From Pedobacter kyonggii (GTDB lineage Bacteria > Bacteroidota > Bacteroidia > Sphingobacteriales > Sphingobacteriaceae), in the NCBI RefSeq assembly GCF_004310665.1, contig NZ_SIXF01000040.1, positions 1 to 40,478 on the forward strand: DNA of 40,478 nucleotides, given 5' to 3'. Made by a program: the position numbers and the translations under genes. Below the pieces are notes generated by a model, which saw nothing but the letters and a program-made list of their open reading frames with translations, searched no databases and had not been told where the DNA came from. Shown in pieces: positions 1-7,289 of this stretch. Each line of letters begins with the position of its first letter. Position 1 is the first letter of the stretch.

Positions 1-197
1 AAAGCCCATTGACTGAATGTGTTTTGCATTTGAGAACAGCTTAACACAAAGCCCATAACAAAATCCATCGGAGAAATCTTCTTTGCACTGCGCTGAAGAA
101 AACCACTGCTCCGAGCTATAGTATCAATGGTTGATCCATTAAAAAAAATATCAAATCTTTTTTTTATTTTAGAGTTGAAAAAGCGGCTTGTAGACAT
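1..197 (-). CDS. IS4-type transposase, N-terminal part (runs off window)
   Basis: An open frame runs from an ATG at 197 to the window edge without a stop, giving the first 65 or so residues of a larger protein. It reads like the start of IS4-family transposases: an ETINRLARxTGF-type element appears as STIDTIARSSGFLQRS (about residues 19-34), followed by a hydrophobic segment ending in NTFSQWA, where relatives have an SLxxLA/SLSQWA-like stretch. The DDE catalytic core would lie outside the window. About 80-110 bp upstream is the 30-bp sequence also found at 40171-40200, which I read as the terminal repeat. The family call comes from remembered patterns, not a search. Confidence 0.72.
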   Translation of the reverse strand, partial: MSTSRFFNSKIKKRFDIFFNGSTIDTIARSSGFLQRSAKKISPMDFVMGFVLSCSQMQNTFSQWA

Positions 198-277
198 TGT
201 CAAATGTGTTTAGAACTACAAGTTGCTTTTTCCTTTTTAAATAATAATCACAGACTTTTCAACCTTTGTCAATATCA

Positions 278-307
278 TTAACTTGACGCTAATGCGAACT
301 TTCGGGA
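278..307 (-). repeat. Candidate IS terminal repeat, copy 1
   Basis: On the minus strand this reads TCCCGAA, two variable bases, then TTCGCATTAGCGTCAAGTTA and a final A. It is the counterpart of 40171-40200, with only the two bases after TCCCGAA differing. It sits just upstream of the transposase start, which fits an IS end better than a random dispersed repeat. The outer 7-9 bases may be flank rather than terminal repeat. Confidence 0.55.
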
Positions 308-453
308 AAGCGTAAAAGTGAAAAACGGAAAAAAACTTATTGTTTGTACAGGGATTGCGATCCAAATGAAAAATCATTAAACTACAATCGAAAGCGCGAT
401 TTTTCCATCGCTATGGTTCGTGTCTTCATGCACCATAAGATCGAAATTAAGCA

Positions 454-1566
454 TTAGGGAATAAACCTAAGGTCGCTGCGTACCGGAAAGTGGTCGGATA
501 ACTTGGCCTGGGTAATTTTGTAATTTAACACTTCAAGTTCCTTAGAAGTAGCAATGTAATCGATCTGAAAATTGGGGAACTTACCATTATAAGTTTTACC
601 AAAGCCATTTCCCTTTTTAATAAAGCTATTGTTTAATCCGGCAGTAATCTGGGTAACCACGTAAGAAGCTGGCGTATCGTTAAAATCGCCTGCAATAAGA
701 TAAGGTGTTTTACAGGCTGCCATTTCCTTTTTCATAATATCTACCTGACCGCTACGCTTCAAAAAGGCACTTTTCAGCATTCTTAAAATCCGTTTCGATG
801 GCTGGATTTCGGTATTCATTTCCTTAACCTTATCCAGGTATTGGTAATCTTGTTTTTCGAAAGAAATAGATTGAAAATGTACATTATAAACCCTCAGGGT
901 TTTTCCCTTAATGTTTAAATCGGTATAAATACTCATGTTGCCAGGAAAGCCTTCAACAAATGGAATTTTGCCAGAATCTTTAATGGGGAATTTAGAAAAT
1001 ATAGCTAAGCCAGTAGCTTCGTAATCATTTTTATTGGTTGGTACGAAGTAATAATATTTTGTATTTAAGAGTAGCTTTAAGCTATCAACAGTATCGAAAG
1101 CACCTTTATAACGGGTAAAAAATTCCTGAAAACAGATGATATCAGGATTTTGATCTTTCACCACCTGAAGCATTTTTTCTTTTACCGATTCGGTATTGTC
1201 TTCGCCGTATAATTTAAAGCTATGCACATTATAGGTCATCATTCTGATGCTGTTTTCTGCCTTTTCGGTGCCACCTTCATCGCCGCCAATGGCAAATGTT
1301 GCTTTTAAAGCTTTAGCACCAAGTGCGATAACCAAAACGGTAGCGATTGCAAAAATCCATTTTTTGCTTAAAAACCACCAAGCCAGCAAGATAATGTTAA
1401 CGAATAAAACGAAAGGGTAGGCGAGACCGAAAAAGGCAATAATAGCATGTTTTCTTGGATCCATATTTCCGGCAAGAACCCCCAATAGCAAAGCAATTGC
1501 CAATACAAAGGCAATGGGCAAAAGGAGTTTATCCACTAAACTATACTTCTTTTTTTTTGTGGCCAT
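454..1566 (-). CDS. Membrane-anchored endonuclease/exonuclease/phosphatase-family protein
   Basis: A 370-residue protein with a Lys-rich N-terminus, three predicted membrane segments (about 14-32, 40-64 and 69-88), then an EEP-fold domain from about 105 to the end. Visible EEP motifs are MTYNVHSF, ICFQEFF (metal-binding Glu), a GDFND signature near residue 293 and a C-terminal SDHFPV His motif. The family hydrolyses phosphodiester bonds in nucleic acids, phospholipids or inositol phosphates; the substrate here cannot be told. Three membrane spans after a positive N-terminus would put the catalytic domain outside the cytoplasm (inference). Its ATG shares one base with the upstream rhomboid stop (TAATG), so translation is probably coupled. 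It is the last gene of the mutL-rhomboid-rhomboid-EEP operon. Confidence 0.85.
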   Translation of the reverse strand: MATKKKKYSLVDKLLLPIAFVLAIALLLGVLAGNMDPRKHAIIAFFGLAYPFVLFVNIILLAWWFLSKKWIFAIATVLVIALGAKALKATFAIGGDEGGTEKAENSIRMMTYNVHSFKLYGEDNTESVKEKMLQVVKDQNPDIICFQEFFTRYKGAFDTVDSLKLLLNTKYYYFVPTNKNDYEATGLAIFSKFPIKDSGKIPFVEGFPGNMSIYTDLNIKGKTLRVYNVHFQSISFEKQDYQYLDKVKEMNTEIQPSKRILRMLKSAFLKRSGQVDIMKKEMAACKTPYLIAGDFNDTPASYVVTQITAGLNNSFIKKGNGFGKTYNGKFPNFQIDYIATSKELEVLNYKITQAKLSDHFPVRSDLRFIP

Positions 1567-2420
1567 TAATCTTTACTCGCCTTAAATAATTTTTCTTTTT
1601 CTACCGCTGTTAATTTATCGTATCCTGAGGTTGATATTTTATCTAAAATGGCATCTATTTCCTGCTGGGAAACGCCGCCTTTAAATTCGGGTTTTTTAAC
1701 CGGTTTTTCATTCCGAACTACCTTTAATTTCGGTTTGCGTTCGAAAATTTTGCTCCAATCCCTTCCGCTCTGCAAACTTTTTATAAAGGTGAAACCTAAA
1801 AGTGCTCCACCAATATGGGCTAAACTTCCACCTGCATTTACGGAGCCGATGGCAATGAAATCGAGTGCAAAATATATAATTGCAATCCATTTAATTTTAA
1901 CCTCGCCAAAGAAAAGTAGCATGATGGTATAATTCGGTACCAGAGTTGCAGCGGCGAAAATAATGGCCATTACTGCCGCAGATGCCCCTACAATGGTCAC
2001 GCCTGCTAATCCGCCTGAATAAACTGGAAATATATTTAATATGGCTACGGCAAATAAGCCGCCAAATAAACCACCAGCAAGGTAAACAAAATGAAATTGC
2101 CTGCTTTTTAGAAAATTCATGAATATGTTGCCGAACCAGAATAAGCCGAGCATGTTGAACAGGATATGAAGAATCCCGTCATGAAAAAACATGTAAGTAA
2201 ATATGGCGTAAAAACGTTCAGGCAATTTGGAAATACTTGCTGGTAAGCCAACATATTCTCTAAGCCATAAATCAAAATCGATAGGGATACGACCTAAAAA
2301 AACAATTACACCAATGATGGCGGTGATTAAAAACAGCATCACATTAATCCCAATGTAAAAGAACAATGGATTGCTCGATTGAAAAACCTTGTATTTTAAA
2401 TCTTTGAAAGTATTATTCAT
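1566..2420 (-). CDS. Rhomboid-family intramembrane serine protease (second of a tandem pair)
   Basis: I start this protein at MNNTFKDLKY (284 residues), not at an earlier in-frame ATG 15 codons upstream, because this ATG overlaps the upstream stop by eight bases (ATGAATAA) and fits a coupled operon. It has about six membrane segments. Rhomboid features are HILFN (His85, Asn89, oxyanion side), a serine loop GASA with Ser147 where the usual motif is GxSG, and AHIGGALLGF with His202 as the dyad partner. A roughly 75-residue basic soluble tail follows the last membrane segment. Rhomboids cut membrane-anchored substrates within the bilayer. The Ser/His dyad is intact, so activity is plausible despite Ala148 replacing Gly. 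Confidence 0.88.
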   Translation of the reverse strand: MNNTFKDLKYKVFQSSNPLFFYIGINVMLFLITAIIGVIVFLGRIPIDFDLWLREYVGLPASISKLPERFYAIFTYMFFHDGILHILFNMLGLFWFGNIFMNFLKSRQFHFVYLAGGLFGGLFAVAILNIFPVYSGGLAGVTIVGASAAVMAIIFAAATLVPNYTIMLLFFGEVKIKWIAIIYFALDFIAIGSVNAGGSLAHIGGALLGFTFIKSLQSGRDWSKIFERKPKLKVVRNEKPVKKPEFKGGVSQQEIDAILDKISTSGYDKLTAVEKEKLFKASKD

Positions 2421-3114
2421 AGAGTGTATAAAATGTATCGTTTTTGTCTTTCCATATTTTAACAAGTATAAAGCCGATTAAGGCACCCCCAAGATGGGCA
2501 TAATGGGCAATAGAATCGCCTTGTATTGATGCAATGCCTAAAGATAACTCTACTAAAATATAAATTGGTATAATGTATTTTGCTTTTACAGGAACCGGAA
2601 TAAACATAATCAATAATTCGGCATTTGGATAAAGCATGCCAAAAGCTACCAATAAGCCGAAAATGGCACCAGAGGCACCAACCATACCACCATAATAAAT
2701 TCCGCCTAAAGTATCCATTTGAGCCTGACTGGTAATGTGCTTCTGCCAACCATCAAATAGGGTAATGTGACCAATAATCTGCTGAACTTCAAAAGCTTGT
2801 ACTGCCCACTGTAAAAATAATGCGCCTAAACCTGTTATGAAATAGAATGCCAGAAATTTTTTAGCCCCCCACCTCGATTCGAGCAGGCTCCCAAAAGAAT
2901 ACAATGCAAACATGTTGAAGAAAATATGTGCAATACCCCCATGCATAAACATATAGGTAATGGGCTGCCAGAGTCTAAAATTTGGTGAATCGAAATAAAA
3001 TACAGCGAGTAAATTATCGAGCTTGAGGCTTGGAAGCAGGTTTGCCGCTGCAAAAAATAAGACGTTAATAATCAGCAGGTTTTTTACTACTGGTGGAATA
3101 TATATGTTATTCAT
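2413..3114 (-). CDS. Rhomboid-family intramembrane serine protease (first of a tandem pair)
   Basis: A 233-residue polytopic membrane protein with canonical rhomboid motifs: HIFFN (His63, Asn67) in the second membrane segment, GASG with nucleophile Ser148, and AHLGGALIGF with His207. It begins MNNIYIPPVV, like many Bacteroidota rhomboids. It lies 78 bp downstream of the mutL stop, and its own stop overlaps the next rhomboid start by eight bases, so the two are very probably co-translated. It lacks the C-terminal tail of its neighbour, so the pair may be two specificities or a divided pair rather than a simple repeat. The substrate is unknown. Confidence 0.92.
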   Translation of the reverse strand: MNNIYIPPVVKNLLIINVLFFAAANLLPSLKLDNLLAVFYFDSPNFRLWQPITYMFMHGGIAHIFFNMFALYSFGSLLESRWGAKKFLAFYFITGLGALFLQWAVQAFEVQQIIGHITLFDGWQKHITSQAQMDTLGGIYYGGMVGASGAIFGLLVAFGMLYPNAELLIMFIPVPVKAKYIIPIYILVELSLGIASIQGDSIAHYAHLGGALIGFILVKIWKDKNDTFYTLYE

Positions 3115-3163
3115 TTAATTTTTTCTTGTTTTTAAGCGGCAAAGTTTAATCTTTATTTGTTTA

Positions 3164-3191
3164 CCCTAAACCCTAAACCCTAAACCCTAAA
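3164..3191. repeat. Heptanucleotide tandem repeat (CCCTAAA)4 / (TTTAGGG)4
   Basis: Four exact tandem copies of CCCTAAA on the plus strand begin one base beyond the mutL stop codon (TAG at 3195-3193). On the coding strand they read TTTAGGG. The tract lies in the 78-bp spacer between mutL and the first rhomboid gene. It is long enough to change copy number by slippage. The unit happens to equal the plant telomere unit, with no implied relation. Confidence 0.95.
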
Positions 3192-3192
3192 C

Positions 3193-5028
3193 CTATTTCT
3201 CAAACTTCTTATCCAGCTCTGCCAGAGTAATGGTTTGGATAATCGGTTTGCCACTCACGCTAAAGTTAGGTGTTTTACAGGCAAAAAGCTCATCAATCAA
3301 AGTATTCATTTCTTCCTGACCAAGACTTGTTCCCGCTTTTATAGCGCTGTTTTTTGCTAAACTTCTGGCCAAGCTATCGCGTTTGCTTAATTTTAGTTCC
3401 TGCTGCGAGTTTTTAAAGCCCTCAATCAACTGTTCAAATAATTGTGTTTCGTTAATATTGCTGCTGCCCAGATCAACCGGAACACCTTCTACTACCAACG
3501 TATTTTTTCCAAATTCCCGTACATCGAAGCCCAAACTTTTTATATCATCCAATAAACTTTTGGCCAGTTCGAAATCATTGGCATTAAGCGTAATGGTTTG
3601 CGGAAATAAGCTCTGCTGCGATGCACCTTTGCGGTCATCCAGATGTACGAGAAAACGCTCGTAAAGGATCCGCTCATGTGCCATTTGTTGATCAATCACC
3701 ATCAATCCCGACTTAATCTGCGAAACAATATAGCGGTTGTGCAATTGCATGTACTGCTTTTGCTTGGTTTCTAAAACCGTTTCATCAGCATAAATAGAAG
3801 TTTGTTCTAAAATTGGCTGTTCTGTTATTTCGTAAAGCGAACCCCAGTTTTTAGCACTCGGTTTGGCTTCATAATTTCTTGGCGATGAAGCGTAACCTGA
3901 TGTAGAAGTACTATCGCTTGCAAATGGATTAAAATCAGGATTGAAATTAATACTTGGTGGAACAATGTCTTCAACCGCTTTATGGGTAATCATATTGCTA
4001 AAACCTGTTTCCTGATCGAAATCTAAAGTCGGCGAAATGTTATAGCGGCCAATAGAACGTTTTACGGCCGATTTCATGATCGCATAAATGGATTTTTCAT
4101 CCAGATACTTAATTTCTGTTTTAGTGGGATGAACGTTTACGTCAATTTTTGATGGATCGATCTCTATAAACAATACATATAACGGGTAACTGTCATCCGG
4201 CAATAAATCTTCGAAAGCAGAGCTTACCGCGTGGTTTAAATAGGGATCTTTAATAAAACGGTTATTTACAAAAAAGAATTGTTCGCCCCTGGTTTTCTTT
4301 GCAAAAGCAGGTTTACCAATATACCCTTTTAGGTTAATAATGGTCGTTTCTTCCTCAACAGGAACCAAACGTTCATTATAGTTGTTGCCAAAAAGGTGAA
4401 CAATACGTTGTTTTAAATTGCCTTTTGGCAGGTTAAAAATCTCGGTGCCATCATGGTGCAGACTAAAAAATACAGCGGGGTGCGCCAATGCTACACGTTG
4501 AAATTCATCCAGGATATGGCGCATTTCAACTGGATTACTTTTAAGGAAATTCCTTCTGGCAGGCGTATTGAAAAATAGGTTTTTAATCGAAATCTGTGTT
4601 CCAGGTGAGGTAGCTACAGGTTCCTGGTTGGTTACCTGTGCACCTTCGATAGAGATACAGGTACCGATTTCATCCTCATGCCTGCGGGTTTTCATTTCTA
4701 CCTGCGAAATCGCCGCAATAGAAGCCATGGCTTCGCCTCTAAAACCCATGGTGCGGATGGCAAATAAATCTTCGGCTTTTTTTACCTTCGAAGTGGCATG
4801 GCGTTCGAAACACATTCTGGCATCAGTAACGCTCATCCCACAGCCGTTATCTATAATCTGAATCAATGCCTTACCGGCATCTTTTACTACCAGTTGAATT
4901 TTATCTGCGCCGGCATCTATCGAATTTTCGAGCAATTCTTTTACCGCAGAAGCAGGTCGTTGAACAACTTCTCCGGCAGCAATTTGATTGGCAACAGCAT
5001 CAGGCAATAAGTGAATAATATCAGTCAT
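3193..5028 (-). CDS. mutL: DNA mismatch repair protein MutL
   Basis: A 611-residue protein, the usual MutL length, that couples mismatch recognition by MutS to strand removal. The N-terminal GHKL ATPase is complete: ELLENSIDAG (Glu31, Asn35), DNGCGM (60-65), RHATSKV and GFRGEA (95-100). The transducer domain holds NVHPTKTEIK, which carries the conserved ATP-contacting Lys. A low-complexity linker (about residues 350-420) leads to the C-terminal dimerisation domain. There the usual endonuclease motif DQHAxxE is replaced by DQQMAHERILYE (about residue 442), and a CPHGRP-like site is absent (GKPIIQ instead), so intrinsic nicking activity is uncertain. First gene of a four-gene minus-strand operon; a heptamer repeat follows the stop. 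Confidence 0.97.
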   Translation of the reverse strand: MTDIIHLLPDAVANQIAAGEVVQRPASAVKELLENSIDAGADKIQLVVKDAGKALIQIIDNGCGMSVTDARMCFERHATSKVKKAEDLFAIRTMGFRGEAMASIAAISQVEMKTRRHEDEIGTCISIEGAQVTNQEPVATSPGTQISIKNLFFNTPARRNFLKSNPVEMRHILDEFQRVALAHPAVFFSLHHDGTEIFNLPKGNLKQRIVHLFGNNYNERLVPVEEETTIINLKGYIGKPAFAKKTRGEQFFFVNNRFIKDPYLNHAVSSAFEDLLPDDSYPLYVLFIEIDPSKIDVNVHPTKTEIKYLDEKSIYAIMKSAVKRSIGRYNISPTLDFDQETGFSNMITHKAVEDIVPPSINFNPDFNPFASDSTSTSGYASSPRNYEAKPSAKNWGSLYEITEQPILEQTSIYADETVLETKQKQYMQLHNRYIVSQIKSGLMVIDQQMAHERILYERFLVHLDDRKGASQQSLFPQTITLNANDFELAKSLLDDIKSLGFDVREFGKNTLVVEGVPVDLGSSNINETQLFEQLIEGFKNSQQELKLSKRDSLARSLAKNSAIKAGTSLGQEEMNTLIDELFACKTPNFSVSGKPIIQTITLAELDKKFEK

Positions 5029-5654
5029 GTATTAAGGCAAAGTGAATTCGCTAAATTATGCAAAATAAGCTTAAAGAACCCGATTTGTTTAAAACTCAAC
5101 ATGTAAATGACTGTTGGTAAATAGGATTAATTGCTTCAACTGATTTTATTTACACCAGTTGTCATCCTGAGCGGAGTCGAAGGATATGGCTGGAAAGAAT
5201 TAATTCTTTATGCTTAATTTTTTTGTTTTTTTTGAAAAGCAGGCTCCTGCGTCAATCGGTTTTGGTAGTCCCGCTGTCCGCTGTATCTTTTTGGCTGCCC
5301 TTCGACTCCGCTCAGGGTGACCGCCTAAAAAGTATACCGCTTCCATCAGGTTTATTTTACAAAGGGCTGTTCATCCAAATATAGTGAAGAAATAAATATC
5401 CATTTTTACGAAGAGTTGTCCTCCTGAACTTGTTTCAGGATCTATTAACGGATAAAAAAAAGTTGTTATTTCGGCGGTCTGTGAAGACACAGACCCCGGC
5501 CTAGGGTAAAAAAAAACGTGTTTATGGTATGTATCTGTGGCAAAAAACTAATTGTTGCAGTGTCTTAGCTTGGCGCTTAGACCAATGTTACAAATGATCT
5601 CTGTAAAACCGAATTTACAAAGCCAAATGATTTCAATTTTCTATCTTTATCGAT
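5029..5654. repeat. Repeat-filled intergenic region between divergent mutL and amidohydrolase
   Basis: No gene is supported in these 626 bp. It contains GTCATCCTGAGCGGAGTCGA (from 5161), whose near-exact inverted copy lies at 5298-5321; a TCCTGAA/TTCAGGA hairpin at 5422-5440; an AGAGTTGTC half-site at 5412-5420; and a GGTCTGTG-aaga-CACAGACC hairpin at 5476-5495. These look like mosaic dispersed palindromic repeats. A TATCTTTA box at 5642-5649, close to the TAnnTTTG consensus, sits just before the amidohydrolase start. Confidence 0.8.
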
Positions 5655-7289
5655 ATGAAAGCCACTTTATACAGCCTTTTTCTAGCTATACTTTTGACTT
5701 CTTGTGCCAGGAAAGAGGCAGTTGATGTTGTTATTTATAATGCTAAGGTTTATACCGTAAACAACAAATTCGAAACAGTTGAGGCCTTTGCCGTGAAGAA
5801 TGGTAAGATCCTGGAACTTGGCAAAAGTGATGATATCAAATCAAAATACGCTGGCAGAGAAGAGATTGATGCCGATGGAAAAGCAGTTTATCCTGGTTTT
5901 ATAGATGCTCATGCCCATTTTTATGGCTACGGACAAAGTCTGCAAACGGCCGATTTAAGAGAAACAAAATCGTGGAATGAAGTGCTTACTCGTTTAACTG
6001 ATTTTGCCAAAACGCACCCTGATGGTTGGCTAATTGGTAATGGTTGGGATCAAAACGATTGGGATAATAAAGCTTTCCCTACTAATGAAAAGCTAACGCT
6101 ACTTTTCCCTGATCGACCAGTGTTTTTAAACCGTATCGATGGTCATGCGGCCATTGCTAATCAAAAAGCTTTAGATGATGCAGGCATTAAAGGCGAGCAG
6201 AAATTGGTAGGTGGCGATATGCTTACCCAAAACGGAAAGTTAACTGGTGTTTTAATCGATAATGCCGTAGCTTTAGTAGAGCGTAAAATCCCATCACCAG
6301 ATGCTAAATTGGCTGAAAAAATATTTATTGATGCGCAGAAAAACTGCTTTGCTGCTGGTTTAACTACCATTGATGATTGTGGTCTGAGTTATTTAGCAGT
6401 AGAATTTATCGAAAAACTGCAGAAAGAGAATAAACTCAAAATGAGGCTTTATGTAATGCTTTCTGATGAGCCTGATAATTATAAATACCTTTTTAGTCGC
6501 GGGCCGATCAAAACCGAAAGGCTGAATGTTCGGGCTTTTAAGGTTTATGCCGATGGTGCTTTGGGGTCGCGTGGAGCCTGCCTGTTGCACCCATATAGCG
6601 ATATGCCCGATAAAACAGGTTTTCTGTTGAGCGATCAAAAACACTTTGAAGAAGTAGCCAAAAAAATTGCAGCCAATCATTTCCAGATGTGTACCCATGC
6701 CATTGGCGATTCAGCCAATAGGGTAATCCTGAATATTTACAATAAAATTTTAAAAGGCAAAAACGATCAGCGCTGGCGGATTGAGCATGCACAGGTAGTA
6801 AATGCTAACGATTTCGGTTTATTTGGAAGCGCCAGTATTGTGCCATCAGTACAGCCTACACATGCTACTTCTGATATGTACTGGGCCAGACAGCGGTTGG
6901 GTGCCGAAAGATTAAAAAGTGCTTATGCTTACAAACAATTGTTAAAGCAAAATGGTTGGATTCCTTTAGGTACCGATTTTCCGGTCGAAAACATTAACCC
7001 ATTATTAACGTTTTATGCAGCAACAGTGAGGGAAGATGTAAAAGGTTTTCCGAAAGGGGGCTTTCAGGTGGAAAATGCCTTAACACCTGAAGAAGCTTTA
7101 CGCGGAATGACCATATGGGCTGCAAAAGCCAACTTTGAAGAAGAAGAAAAAGGAAGTTTAGAAAAAGGCAAGTTCGCCGATTTTGTCATCCTCGATCACG
7201 ATATTTTGAAATCAACACCACAAAACATATTAAAAACCAAAGTTTTAAAAACCTACCTGAACGGAGAAAAAGTATATGAAGCGAAATAG
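5655..7289 (+). CDS. Exported amidohydrolase (Amidohydro_3 / YtcJ-like), probable lipoprotein
   Basis: A 544-residue protein starting with a signal sequence and lipobox (LLTSC, lipidated Cys17). It belongs to the metal-dependent amidohydrolase superfamily: a strand-rich segment with VIYNAKVYTVN, then GFIDAHAHF with metal ligands His86 and His88, a substrate-side THAIGDSANR segment, RIEHAQ, and LGTDFPVE near the C-terminus before the returning beta domain. YtcJ-like members hydrolyse N-acyl or cyclic amide bonds; the real substrate is not predictable. The last 14 bases overlap the next gene (ATG at 7276), so both are probably one transcription unit on the outer part of the cell. Confidence 0.9.
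   Translation: MKATLYSLFLAILLTSCARKEAVDVVIYNAKVYTVNNKFETVEAFAVKNGKILELGKSDDIKSKYAGREEIDADGKAVYPGFIDAHAHFYGYGQSLQTADLRETKSWNEVLTRLTDFAKTHPDGWLIGNGWDQNDWDNKAFPTNEKLTLLFPDRPVFLNRIDGHAAIANQKALDDAGIKGEQKLVGGDMLTQNGKLTGVLIDNAVALVERKIPSPDAKLAEKIFIDAQKNCFAAGLTTIDDCGLSYLAVEFIEKLQKENKLKMRLYVMLSDEPDNYKYLFSRGPIKTERLNVRAFKVYADGALGSRGACLLHPYSDMPDKTGFLLSDQKHFEEVAKKIAANHFQMCTHAIGDSANRVILNIYNKILKGKNDQRWRIEHAQVVNANDFGLFGSASIVPSVQPTHATSDMYWARQRLGAERLKSAYAYKQLLKQNGWIPLGTDFPVENINPLLTFYAATVREDVKGFPKGGFQVENALTPEEALRGMTIWAAKANFEEEEKGSLEKGKFADFVILDHDILKSTPQNILKTKVLKTYLNGEKVYEAK

Larger units (their letters stand above)
1..307 (-). mobile_element. Partial insertion sequence (IS4-type), upstream end
   Basis: This stretch holds the transposase start (ATG at 197) and its upstream non-coding end. 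The presumed terminal repeat at 278-307 matches 40171-40200 in inverted orientation at 28 of 30 positions, as expected for the two inward-facing ends of one IS type. The exact outer boundary is uncertain; it probably lies between about 295 and 307. No target-site duplication can be judged because the other end is outside the window. Confidence 0.5.

Noticed and set aside
1648-1932. Plus-strand frames within the rhomboid, mutL and other genes
   Set aside because: They are antisense shadows of strong genes.
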